Of a stretch of DNA of 64,000 nt, positions 46,093 through 53,552 are shown piece by piece. The notes under the pieces are model-generated. The model was not told the origin of the DNA. It did not search any database and saw only the letters and a program-made list of their open reading frames with translations. A program made the position numbers and the translations under genes. The DNA is taken from the NCBI RefSeq assembly GCF_041514305.1, contig NZ_JBGMWH010000009.1, forward strand, positions 1 through 64,000. Direction: 5' to 3'. The first letter of the stretch is position 1; each line of letters opens with the position of its first letter. Source of the stretch: Salinarimonas chemoclinalis (GTDB taxonomy: Bacteria > Pseudomonadota > Alphaproteobacteria > Rhizobiales > Beijerinckiaceae).

Positions 46093-46584
46093 ATGGTCGC
46101 CACGCATGCCGAGAGCCGCCCGCTCGCCCCGCTTCCCGGGGCGCGCGTCCTGATCGTGGAGGCGCGCTACTACGACGGCATCGCCGATGCGTTGCTGGAA
46201 GGCGCGCGCGCAGCCTGCGCGGCGGCGGGGACGGACGTCGACGTGCTCACCGTCGACGGTGCGCTCGAGATCCCCGCCTGCGCCGCCATCGCGCTCGACG
46301 CCGCCGCGGCCACGGGCCGGCCCTACGAGGCGGTGGTGACGCTCGGCTGCGTCATCCGCGGCGAGACCGCGCATTTCGACATCGTCGCCTTCGAGAGCGC
46401 ACGGGCGCTGATGGACCTCTCGGTCGCGCGCGCGATGCCGCTGGGCAACGGCATCCTCACCGTGGAGGACGAGGCGCAGGCGTGGGCGCGCGCCCGGGTC
46501 TCGGAGATGGACAAGGGCGGGGGCGCCGCGCGCGCCGCGCTCGGCCTCGCCGCGCTCGCGCGGCGCCTGCGCGGGGGGGCGTGA
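46093..46584 (+). CDS. ribH: 6,7-dimethyl-8-ribityllumazine synthase
   Basis: Condenses the ribityl-uracil intermediate with dihydroxybutanone phosphate in riboflavin synthesis; usually a pentamer or 60-mer. 163 residues. VEARYYDGIADALLEGA, VDGALEIPACAAIA, TLGCVIRGETAHFDIVAFESA (catalytic His in ETAHFD) and LGNGILTVEDEAQAWARA are the family blocks in order. The nusB gene follows after four bases, a widely conserved pair. No FMN riboswitch was recognised upstream. Confidence 0.94.
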   Translation: MVATHAESRPLAPLPGARVLIVEARYYDGIADALLEGARAACAAAGTDVDVLTVDGALEIPACAAIALDAAAATGRPYEAVVTLGCVIRGETAHFDIVAFESARALMDLSVARAMPLGNGILTVEDEAQAWARARVSEMDKGGGAARAALGLAALARRLRGGA

Positions 46585-46588
46585 CGCC

Positions 46589-47071
46589 ATGGCGAAAGAT
46601 GCCAAGCCCAACCGCGCCGCCGCCCGCGCCGCGGCCCGCCTCGCGGCGGTGCAGGCGCTCTATCAGATGGACGTCGCCGGCAAGGGTGTGGTCGACGCGC
46701 TCGCCGAGTTCGAGGCCTACTGGATCGGCCGCGAGGTCGAGGGCGTCGAGGCGGCCCCCTCCGACATCGACTTCTTCCGCGACATCCTCCAGGGCGTGGT
46801 GCGCGAGCAGCGCCCCGTCGACATGAAGGTCGACGCCGCACTCGCCGCCAAGTGGCCCCTGAAGCGCGTCGAGGCTGTCCTGCGCGCCATCCTGCGCGCC
46901 GGCGCCTACGAGCTGATGTTCCGGCGCGACGTGCCGGCGCGGGTGGCCATCACCGAGTACGTCGACGTCGCCCACGGCTTCTACGGCGAGGACGAGCCGG
47001 GGCTCGTCAACGCCGTGCTCGACGCCGTGGCGCACGAGGTACGCGGGGAGGAGTTCTCGAAGGGGCGGTGA
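46589..47071 (+). CDS. nusB: Transcription antitermination factor NusB
   Basis: A 160-residue all-helical RNA-binding protein that, with S10 (NusE), binds boxA in rRNA leaders. The Arg/Ala-rich N-terminus (AAARAAARLAAVQALYQMD) is the boxA-binding helix region, and the C-terminal half (WPLKRVEAVLRAILRAGAYELMF, AITEYVDVAHGFYGEDEPGLVNAVLDAVA) is the standard family pattern. It starts GACGCC-ATG four bases after ribH and is co-transcribed with it. Confidence 0.95.
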   Translation: MAKDAKPNRAAARAAARLAAVQALYQMDVAGKGVVDALAEFEAYWIGREVEGVEAAPSDIDFFRDILQGVVREQRPVDMKVDAALAAKWPLKRVEAVLRAILRAGAYELMFRRDVPARVAITEYVDVAHGFYGEDEPGLVNAVLDAVAHEVRGEEFSKGR

Positions 47072-47150
47072 GGGGGCCGCCGAGCGGGTGTCGTGCCGGA
47101 CGCCGAGGCGCTCCGCACCCGCGTCGCGACCCGGGAGGACAGCGGCTGCA

Positions 47151-48002
47151 TCAGCCTGCCGCCCCCTCCCCCACGGGCTCCACCACGCGCCGGTACAGCC
47201 GCCAGGTCGCGTGCCCCAGCGCCGGGAGCACGATCAGGAGGCCCAGGAAGAACGGCACGATCGCCAGAATCAGCAGCGCCACGATGAAGGCCGCCCAGCC
47301 GAGCATGGGCTTGGGGTTCGTCACCACCGCCTTCACGGAGGTGATCATCGCCGTGATGAAGTCGACGTCCCGGTCGAGCAGGAGCGGGAAGGAGACGACG
47401 GTGAGCGAGAACAGGGCCGCCGCGAGGAAGGCGCCGACCACGTTGCCGACGACGAGGAACATCAGCCCCTCGGGCGTGGTGAACACGACCGTGAGGAACG
47501 CTCCCAGCGTGGCGAAGGACTGGTAGCCCAGGAAGATCGCCAGCAGCAGGCGCACCTGGTACATCCAGATGATCATGATGAACAGGGTCACGAAGGCCAT
47601 CCAGCCCAGCTCGCGCTTGGACTGGCTGAAGACGACGCCGAGCACCGGGCCGAAGGCGAGCGGCTCGCCGGTCTCGCGCCGGCGCGAGACCTCGTAGAGC
47701 CCCACCGCCACGAAGGGCCCGATCAGGGCGAAGCCCGCCGCCAGCGGGTAGGCGAGGTAGCCCATGCCGGAATAGGCGGTGAGCAGCACGAGGGCGATGC
47801 CGGCGAGCGCGTAGACCGCCCCGAAGAACAGCCCGAAGCGCGGCGCGGCGCGGAAGTCGCTCAGCCCCTCGGCGAGCGCGGCGCGCACGTCGTCCTGCGT
47901 GATGGTACGCACGACCGGCTCGGCGCGCGGGCGCGCGTCCGTCTCGGCGCCCTCGTCGGTCCGCGGCGCCCCGGCGTGATCGGCGTTGGTGGTGTCGGCC
48001 AT
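47151..48002 (-). CDS. DUF2189 multi-span membrane protein
   Basis: A 283-residue protein with a soluble N-terminal 60 residues (VRTITQDDVRAALAEGLSDFRAAPRFGLFFG is the DUF2189 opening) and about six to seven hydrophobic segments. YEVSRRRETGEPLAFG is the conserved cytoplasmic loop of this family, which is frequent in alphaproteobacteria and has no known function; a link to cytochrome c oxidase-associated proteins has been suggested by naming only. The ATG at 48002 has GAAGGA before it; the longer frame to 48125 is not protein-like. Convergent with nusB. Confidence 0.87.
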   Translation of the reverse strand: MADTTNADHAGAPRTDEGAETDARPRAEPVVRTITQDDVRAALAEGLSDFRAAPRFGLFFGAVYALAGIALVLLTAYSGMGYLAYPLAAGFALIGPFVAVGLYEVSRRRETGEPLAFGPVLGVVFSQSKRELGWMAFVTLFIMIIWMYQVRLLLAIFLGYQSFATLGAFLTVVFTTPEGLMFLVVGNVVGAFLAAALFSLTVVSFPLLLDRDVDFITAMITSVKAVVTNPKPMLGWAAFIVALLILAIVPFFLGLLIVLPALGHATWRLYRRVVEPVGEGAAG

Positions 48003-48280
48003 GGTTTCCTTCCCTCGCCCTCGGAACTCTGGTCTCGTCTCGTTCGTGTGCGGGTCTCGGGGGAGAGCGGAGAGTGACCGATTTTTCGCCCGCCGCATAG
48101 GCCCCTTCGGTGCCCGCGTGGCCACGTTGTAGCGCGTGCGGGCCCCGCCCGGCGCCGGCCGCGACGGGACCGGCGGGGCATTCGCCCTTCGCAGGGGGCT
48201 TCCCCTGGCGTGCCTCTTGCCTCTACGCTCGTGGTTGCGACCCGCGGCGAACGCGGGCGGCGTGAACGACGAGGGAGCGG

Positions 48281-49702
48281 ATGGCGGCGTTCGACGAGAT
48301 GGATGGGGGCCAGGGGCCCGACGCGTGCCGGGCGGCCTACGGCCGGCTCAAGCGCTGGCTCGCCACGACGCCGCGGGACGTGTTCGACGCGCGCCGCAGC
48401 CAGGCGGAGCTGTTCTTCCGGCGCATCGGCATCACCTTCGCGGTCTACGGCGACGCGGAGACGACGGAGCGGCTGATCCCGTTCGACATCATCCCGCGCG
48501 TGATCACGCGCGACGAGTGGGCGCGCGTCGAGGCCGGGCTCACCCAGCGCGTGAAGGCGCTCAACCTGTTCCTGGCGGATCTCTACGGGCCGCAGACGGC
48601 GCTCGCCGCGGGCATCGTGCCGCCCGAGCTGATCCTGCGCAACGAGCACTACCGGCTGGAGATGCAGGGCGTCGCGGTGCCCCACGGCATCTATTGCCAC
48701 ATCGCCGGCATCGACCTCGTGCGGGTCGACGAAGACACGTTCTACGTGCTCGAGGACAATGCGCGCACGCCCTCGGGCGTCTCCTACATGCTGGAGAACC
48801 GGGAGGTGATGATGCGCCTCTTCCCGGAGCTGTTCGCCCAGCACCGGGTCGCGCCGGTGGAGAACTATCCCGACGCGCTGCTGGCCACCCTGCGCTCGGT
48901 CGCGCCCAACACCGGCAAGAAGGACCCGACGGTGGCGCTGCTCACGCCGGGCCAGTACAATTCCGCCTATTACGAGCACTCCTTCCTCGCCGACCAGCTC
49001 GGCGTCGAGCTGGTGGAGGCCTCCGACCTCGTGGTGCGCGAGGATCGCGTCTACATGCGCACCACGGAGGGTCCCAAGCGCGTGGACGTGCTCTACCGGC
49101 GCATCGACGACGACTTCCTCGACCCCCTCGCCTTCCGCCCGGATTCGGTGCTGGGCGTGCCGGGGCTCTTCGGTGCCTATCAAGCAGGCAACATCACGCT
49201 GGCCAACGCCGTCGGAACCGGCATCGCCGACGACAAGGCGGTCTACACCTACATGCCGGAGATCATCCGCTTCTTCCTCGACGAGGAGCCCATCCTCGGG
49301 AACGTACCGACCTGGCGCTGCCGGGAGGAGGAGTCGCTGAAATACGTGCTCGACCACCTCTCCGAGCTCGTCGTCAAGGAGGTCAACGGCTCGGGGGGCT
49401 ACGGCATGCTGGTCGGGCCGCACGCCACGAAGGAGCAGTTGGAGACCTTCCGGCGCAAGCTCAGGCACGATCCGTCGGGCTTCATCGCCCAGCCGACGCT
49501 CGCGCTCTCGACCTGCCCGACCTTCGTCGCCTCGGGCGTGGCGCCGCGGCACGTGGACCTGCGCCCCTTCGTGCTCTCGGGCGCGGACGGGGTGCGCGTC
49601 GTGCCCGGCGGGCTCACCCGCGTCGCGCTCAAGGAGGGCTCGCTCGTCGTGAACTCCAGCCAGGGCGGCGGCACCAAGGACACCTGGGTGCTCGACGGCT
49701 GA
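48281..49702 (+). CDS. Circularly permuted ATP-grasp protein (Anbu cluster)
   Basis: A 473-residue protein of the circularly permuted ATP-grasp type 2 family (formerly DUF404/DUF407). ERLIPFDIIPRVI, YRLEMQGVAVPHGIYCHIAGIDL, VLEDNARTPSGVSYMLENR and the ATP-binding C-terminal part VVKEVNGSGGYGMLVGP are diagnostic. Homologues are thought to form amide or peptide bonds. It opens a four-gene plus-strand cluster with alpha-E, transglutaminase and Anbu genes, a conserved association noted in the literature on Anbu, for which peptide or protein tagging and turnover has been proposed. Stop at 49702; next start after 50 bases. Confidence 0.92.
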   Translation: MAAFDEMDGGQGPDACRAAYGRLKRWLATTPRDVFDARRSQAELFFRRIGITFAVYGDAETTERLIPFDIIPRVITRDEWARVEAGLTQRVKALNLFLADLYGPQTALAAGIVPPELILRNEHYRLEMQGVAVPHGIYCHIAGIDLVRVDEDTFYVLEDNARTPSGVSYMLENREVMMRLFPELFAQHRVAPVENYPDALLATLRSVAPNTGKKDPTVALLTPGQYNSAYYEHSFLADQLGVELVEASDLVVREDRVYMRTTEGPKRVDVLYRRIDDDFLDPLAFRPDSVLGVPGLFGAYQAGNITLANAVGTGIADDKAVYTYMPEIIRFFLDEEPILGNVPTWRCREEESLKYVLDHLSELVVKEVNGSGGYGMLVGPHATKEQLETFRRKLRHDPSGFIAQPTLALSTCPTFVASGVAPRHVDLRPFVLSGADGVRVVPGGLTRVALKEGSLVVNSSQGGGTKDTWVLDG

Positions 49703-49752
49703 TCGCCGCGAGCCGCCACCCGCCCGCGTTTCGCGTCACCACGGACGAGGCC

Positions 49753-50691
49753 ATGCTCTCACGCACCGCCAACAGCCTGTTCTGGCTCTTCCGCTACACC
49801 GAGCGTGCGGACTTCATCGCGCGCATCCTCGATGCGACCGTGCGCCTCGCCGCGCTGCCGACGAGCTACGGCGAGCGCAACGAATGGGAGAGCGCGCTCG
49901 AGGCCGCGGGCTCGGCGGAGATCTTCCGCGAGCACTACGGCGCCGTGACGGAGGACACGGTGCGGGACTTCCTGGCCTTCTCGCCGCACAACCCTTCCTC
50001 GATCCGCTCCTGCCTGGAGCGGGCGCGCACCAACGCGCGGGCGGTGCGCACCGCGCTCACCCTCGAGATGTGGGAGACGATCAACGGCGCCTGGCTCGAG
50101 CTGAAGAAGTACCGCAACGCCGACATGAGCCGGGAGGACTTCGCCCGCTTCCTCGAATGGGTGAAGAGCGTCTCGCTCGACTTCGACGGCTCGGCCTACC
50201 GCACCATGTTGCGCAACGACGCCTACTACTTCACCCGACTCGGCGTCTCGATCGAGCGGGCGGACAACACCGCGCGCATCCTCGACGTGAAATACCACGT
50301 GCTGCTGCCGCCGACGGAACGCGTCGGTGGCTCGCTCGACTATTTCCAGTGGACCACGATCCTGCGCGAGGTGCAGGCGCACACGGCCTATCACTGGGTC
50401 TATCGCGAGAGCGTGAAGCCGTGGCTCGTCGCGGACCTGCTGATCCTCAACAAGCAGATGCCGCGCTCGCTCGCCTGCTGCTACGAGAGCCTGGTGCGCC
50501 ACCTCGACCTCGTGGCGGATCTCTACGGCCGGCGCGGCCCCGCCCAGCGCCAAGCCAGCGACTGCGCGGCGCGGCTGTCGGCGATGCGCATCGAGGAGGT
50601 GTTCGGCCGGGGGCTGCACCAATGGGTGACGGAGTTCATCATCGACAACAACAAGCTCGGCTCGGCCATCGCGGATCAGTATCTCACCTGA
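49753..50691 (+). CDS. Alpha-E domain-containing protein (Anbu cluster)
   Basis: A 312-residue all-helical protein of the alpha-E (DUF403) family. The start MLSRTANSLFWLFRYTERADFIARILD matches the family's opening block, in which RY-ER is conserved. TRLGVSIERADNTARILDVKYH and LNKQMPRSLACCYESLV are further blocks. The role is unknown; it always accompanies permuted ATP-grasp genes and may be a partner or scaffold. The start is the ATG at 49753. No signal or membrane segment. Confidence 0.92.
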   Translation: MLSRTANSLFWLFRYTERADFIARILDATVRLAALPTSYGERNEWESALEAAGSAEIFREHYGAVTEDTVRDFLAFSPHNPSSIRSCLERARTNARAVRTALTLEMWETINGAWLELKKYRNADMSREDFARFLEWVKSVSLDFDGSAYRTMLRNDAYYFTRLGVSIERADNTARILDVKYHVLLPPTERVGGSLDYFQWTTILREVQAHTAYHWVYRESVKPWLVADLLILNKQMPRSLACCYESLVRHLDLVADLYGRRGPAQRQASDCAARLSAMRIEEVFGRGLHQWVTEFIIDNNKLGSAIADQYLT

Positions 50692-50731
50692 GGCGCGAGG
50701 GCGGGACCGGCGGTTCGCGGGGAGGCGCGCC

Positions 50732-51637
50732 ATGCGCATTCGCATCGAGCACGAGACGACCTATTCCTACGAGGAGCCCGCGCGGGGGCTGATCCAGATC
50801 CTGCGGCTCACCCCGCGCGCCCACGTGGGCCAGCACGTGGTGCGCTGGCGCATCGAGCCCTCCCTCGACGGCGCGCTGCGCCAGGGCGAGGACGCGCTCG
50901 GCAACGTCGTCCACCGCTTCGCCGCCGAGACCGCGGGCGACGCGCTGACGATCCGCGTCACCGGCATCGTCGAGACGGACGAGACCCACGGCGTGGTACG
51001 CGGCACGGTGGAGCGGGCGCCGGACCTCTACTTCCTGCGCACGACGCCGATGACCGCTCCCTCCGACGCCCTCGCCGCCTTCGCCGCGGAGGTCGCCGGC
51101 GAGGCGGCGCGGACCGATCCGCTCGCGGCGCTGCACGCGCTCAACACCGCGCTCGCCGCGCGCATGACGATGGAGCGCGGCCCCGCCGATGCGGCGATCG
51201 GCGCGGCCGACGCCTTCGCCGCGGAGCGGGGTGTCGCGCAGGACCTCGCCCACGCCTTCGTCGCCTGCGCCCGCCACCTCGGCATTCCCGCCCGCAACGT
51301 CTCGGGCTATCTCCACCGCGGGGACGATGCCGACGGCGAGGCGGGCGCCGGGAGCGCGCCGGTCCAGGGCGCACAGGTCCAAGGCGGGCACGTCCATGCC
51401 TGGGCCGAGGCGCTCGCGCCACGGCTCGGCTGGGTGGCGTTCGATCCGTCCTTCGGCGACTGCGCCGGGCCGAGCCACGTGCGCGTCGCCATCGGCCTCG
51501 ACGCGCCCGGCTGCGCGCCGGTGCGCGGCGCGCGCTACGGCGGCGGCACGGAGAGCCTCTCCGTGCGTCTCTCGGTGCAGGACGCGGCGGGCGGCGCGCC
51601 CGCGCCCGTGCAATCACGCTCGCAGACCCAGTCCTGA
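50732..51637 (+). CDS. Transglutaminase-like cysteine peptidase family protein (Anbu cluster)
   Basis: A 301-residue protein. The N-terminal region (MRIRIEHETTYSYEEPARGLIQILRLTPR) is the bacterial transglutaminase-like N-terminal domain. The catalytic core should supply Cys, His and Asp: DLAHAFVACARHLGIPARNVSGYL is the Cys helix region (with DLAHAF at the usual GDCxxxA position, so the nucleophile Cys is replaced by Ala-His or shifted), HVHAWAEAL gives His, and WVAFDPSFGD gives Asp. The change at the Cys position suggests a non-standard or inactive site. Ordinary position in the cluster. Confidence 0.88.
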   Translation: MRIRIEHETTYSYEEPARGLIQILRLTPRAHVGQHVVRWRIEPSLDGALRQGEDALGNVVHRFAAETAGDALTIRVTGIVETDETHGVVRGTVERAPDLYFLRTTPMTAPSDALAAFAAEVAGEAARTDPLAALHALNTALAARMTMERGPADAAIGAADAFAAERGVAQDLAHAFVACARHLGIPARNVSGYLHRGDDADGEAGAGSAPVQGAQVQGGHVHAWAEALAPRLGWVAFDPSFGDCAGPSHVRVAIGLDAPGCAPVRGARYGGGTESLSVRLSVQDAAGGAPAPVQSRSQTQS

Positions 51638-51679
51638 CGCATCCCGCGGCCCCGCCGCCTCCCACCGGACGCCCCGCAC

Positions 51680-52432
51680 ATGACCTATTGCGTCGGCCTG
51701 CTCGTCGAGCAGGGGCTCGTGATGATCGCCGACACCCGCACGAACGCGGGCCTCGACAACGTCTCGACCTTCCGCAAGCTCACCGTCGTCGAGCGCCCGG
51801 GAGACCGCGTGCTGGCGCTCGCGAGCGCTGGCAACCTCTCGGTCTCGCAGACGGTGGTGAGCCTGCTCGAGGAGGGCGTGGAGGACCCCGAGACCGGCGC
51901 CGTGGCGCGGCTCGAGGACCAGCCGAGCCTGTTCAAGGCGGCGGAGCTCGTCGGGCGCGCGATTCGCGAAGTGCGCGCCGTCCACGGGCCGGCGCTGGCG
52001 GAGGCGGGCGTGACCTTCGACGTGTCGTTCCTGTTCGGCGGCCAGATCCGCGGCGGGCCGATGCGGCTCTACATGATCTACGCCGCGGGCAACTTCATCG
52101 AATGCGGGCAGGACGCGCCCTTCCTGCAGATCGGCGAGCACAAGTACGGCAAGCCGATCCTCGACCGTGCCGTGCGCTTCGACGGGGACCTCTACGACGC
52201 CCTCAAGATCGGCCTGATCTCGATGGACTCCACCATGCGCTCGAACATCGGCGTGGGCCTGCCCATCGACGTGCTGGTGCTGCGCCGCGATGCGCTCGCA
52301 CCGGAGGTGAACCGGCGCATCGAGGCGGGCGAGCCCTATTTCCACGACCTGCGCGAGCGCTGGTCGGCGGCGCTGCGGGCGGCGCACATGGCGATCCCGC
52401 GACCGCCCTACGCGCCCAAGCGCGGCGGCTGA
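51680..52432 (+). CDS. Anbu, proteasome-related peptidase
   Basis: A 250-residue member of the proteasome beta/HslV fold family, the bacterial Anbu (BPH) protein. After the initiator Met the chain begins Thr-Tyr-Cys, so Thr1 is the nucleophile; Asp17 (MIADTRTNAG) and the Lys in TFRKLTVV complete the active site as in HslV. SAGNLSVSQ, GRAIREV and FNFIECGQDAPFLQIGEHKYGKPILDR-type blocks (here NFIECGQDAPFLQIGE, HKYGKPILD) are characteristic. Anbu assembles into open helical rings; no ATPase partner is encoded here. Last gene of the four-gene cluster. Confidence 0.93.
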   Translation: MTYCVGLLVEQGLVMIADTRTNAGLDNVSTFRKLTVVERPGDRVLALASAGNLSVSQTVVSLLEEGVEDPETGAVARLEDQPSLFKAAELVGRAIREVRAVHGPALAEAGVTFDVSFLFGGQIRGGPMRLYMIYAAGNFIECGQDAPFLQIGEHKYGKPILDRAVRFDGDLYDALKIGLISMDSTMRSNIGVGLPIDVLVLRRDALAPEVNRRIEAGEPYFHDLRERWSAALRAAHMAIPRPPYAPKRGG

Positions 52433-52728
52433 GGCGCTGCGGCCAGGCTTGCTGCCCGATTAACGTGCATGGCGGAATTCGGGCAACTCTTCGTGCCGAA
52501 GCGTCCCGCTCAGCGCATCCGTAAAGGATTTGTGACCGATTCTCGGCAGCATCATGCGCGGGACGCATGCCTGATTTCGACTTTCGCCTCTAACGCCCGT
52601 GGGCGAACTCCATATATTGCAGTGCACAAGACAGGACGCGACGGCGCCGCACCGATGCGGAGCCGCGCGGCCGGTCCTTCGTTCGTCCCCCTGCGCGTCC
52701 CCCGGACGTTCCCTTGGAGTCTCCACCG
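52433..52728. promoter_or_regulatory. Long leader or promoter region of DUF1127 gene
   Basis: The 296 bases before the DUF1127 start hold no gene of their own. The stretch 52505-52630 is AT-richer than its surroundings; TATATT at 52613-52618 is the best -10 candidate, followed by TTGCAGTGCACAA (52617-52629), a partly symmetric element. If transcription starts near 52625 the leader is about 100 bases long and GC-rich. Some DUF1127 genes are preceded by small RNAs; I cannot confirm one here. Confidence 0.35.
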
Positions 52729-52884
52729 ATGTTCCTCACCTGGGTCCTCTCCCGCATCCGCGCCTACCAGCGCTACCGCCGCACCGTGCGCGAGCTCGAG
52801 CGCCTCTCCGACCGCGAGCTCAACGACGTCGGCCTCTCCCGCGGCGACATCGACCACGTCGCCCGCCGCTACGCTCATGCATGA
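52729..52884 (+). CDS. DUF1127 small protein
   Basis: A 51-residue Arg-rich protein. It begins MFLTWVLSRIRAYQRYRR, and the family motif is TVRELERLSDRELNDVGLSRGDI, ending VARRYAHA. DUF1127 peptides in alphaproteobacteria, such as those in Rhodobacter and Agrobacterium, influence RNA turnover, phosphate and stress responses and bind RNA or RNA-related proteins. TTGGAG lies 9 bases upstream of the ATG. It is below usual length cut-offs for gene calling and is easily missed. It stands alone between the Anbu cluster and a hypothetical gene. Confidence 0.9.
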   Translation: MFLTWVLSRIRAYQRYRRTVRELERLSDRELNDVGLSRGDIDHVARRYAHA

Positions 52885-53045
52885 CACGCGACGCATCGCT
52901 GCGCCGCTGCGAACGCCGGCCGGGAACCTCCCGCGCCGGCGTTCTTGTTTCTCGCCTGATACATCATTCGAACGTATGTTTTATCTGCTGACGTAATAGA
53001 ATTTCGATGCTATCCTATCGGCGGTCCGAAGCGACGGAGGCCGCC

Positions 53046-53492
53046 ATGACCGTGCGCGTGGAAACCCGCGGCTGCGAGCCGCCACCCCGGTCCTGCGCCG
53101 ATGCGGGCACCGCGTTCCGGCTGCCCTCGCCCCCGCCGCCGCGCGAGGACGCCTGCGCGCTCGACGCGGCCTTCCGCGACACCCGCACCTTCCTGGCCGC
53201 CAATCGCCTGTTCATGGGCGAGACCTTCGGCGCGGCCGCCGTGGAGCCCGGCGGGCGCTGGGCGCTCGAGCAGGGCGTCGAGGTCGGCGGCGCGTTCCTG
53301 TCGTATCTGGAACGGCCGGGCGTCACCGCGCTCCACCCGAGCCCGGAAGACGCCGCGCGCGCCTTCGCCGAGGACGAACTCGACCTCTCGCCCGAGGCGG
53401 CGCGGCGCTTCGCCGAGGACCTGACGACGCTTGTGCGCCGCGCCGCCGGCGGGGCGGCGGACGAGGCCGCCCGCCAGGCGCGCCGGTCCTGA
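53046..53492 (+). CDS. Hypothetical protein
   Basis: A 148-residue protein of unknown function with no membrane segment. The first 40 residues are Pro/Arg-rich with three Cys; the middle (FRDTRTFLAANRLFMGETFG) and C-terminal half (LSPEAARRFAEDLTTLVRRAAGG) look helical and amphipathic. GGAGG lies five bases before ATG 53046, supporting the start. The upstream region 52960-53040 is AT-rich and probably a promoter. The trmFO gene follows 60 bases later. Confidence 0.75.
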   Translation: MTVRVETRGCEPPPRSCADAGTAFRLPSPPPPREDACALDAAFRDTRTFLAANRLFMGETFGAAAVEPGGRWALEQGVEVGGAFLSYLERPGVTALHPSPEDAARAFAEDELDLSPEAARRFAEDLTTLVRRAAGGAADEAARQARRS

Positions 53493-53552
53493 AGCCGGAG
53501 CGCGACCCCGTGCGGCCTTGACGCCGGAGCGGTGCTCGCGCATCTGTCCCGG

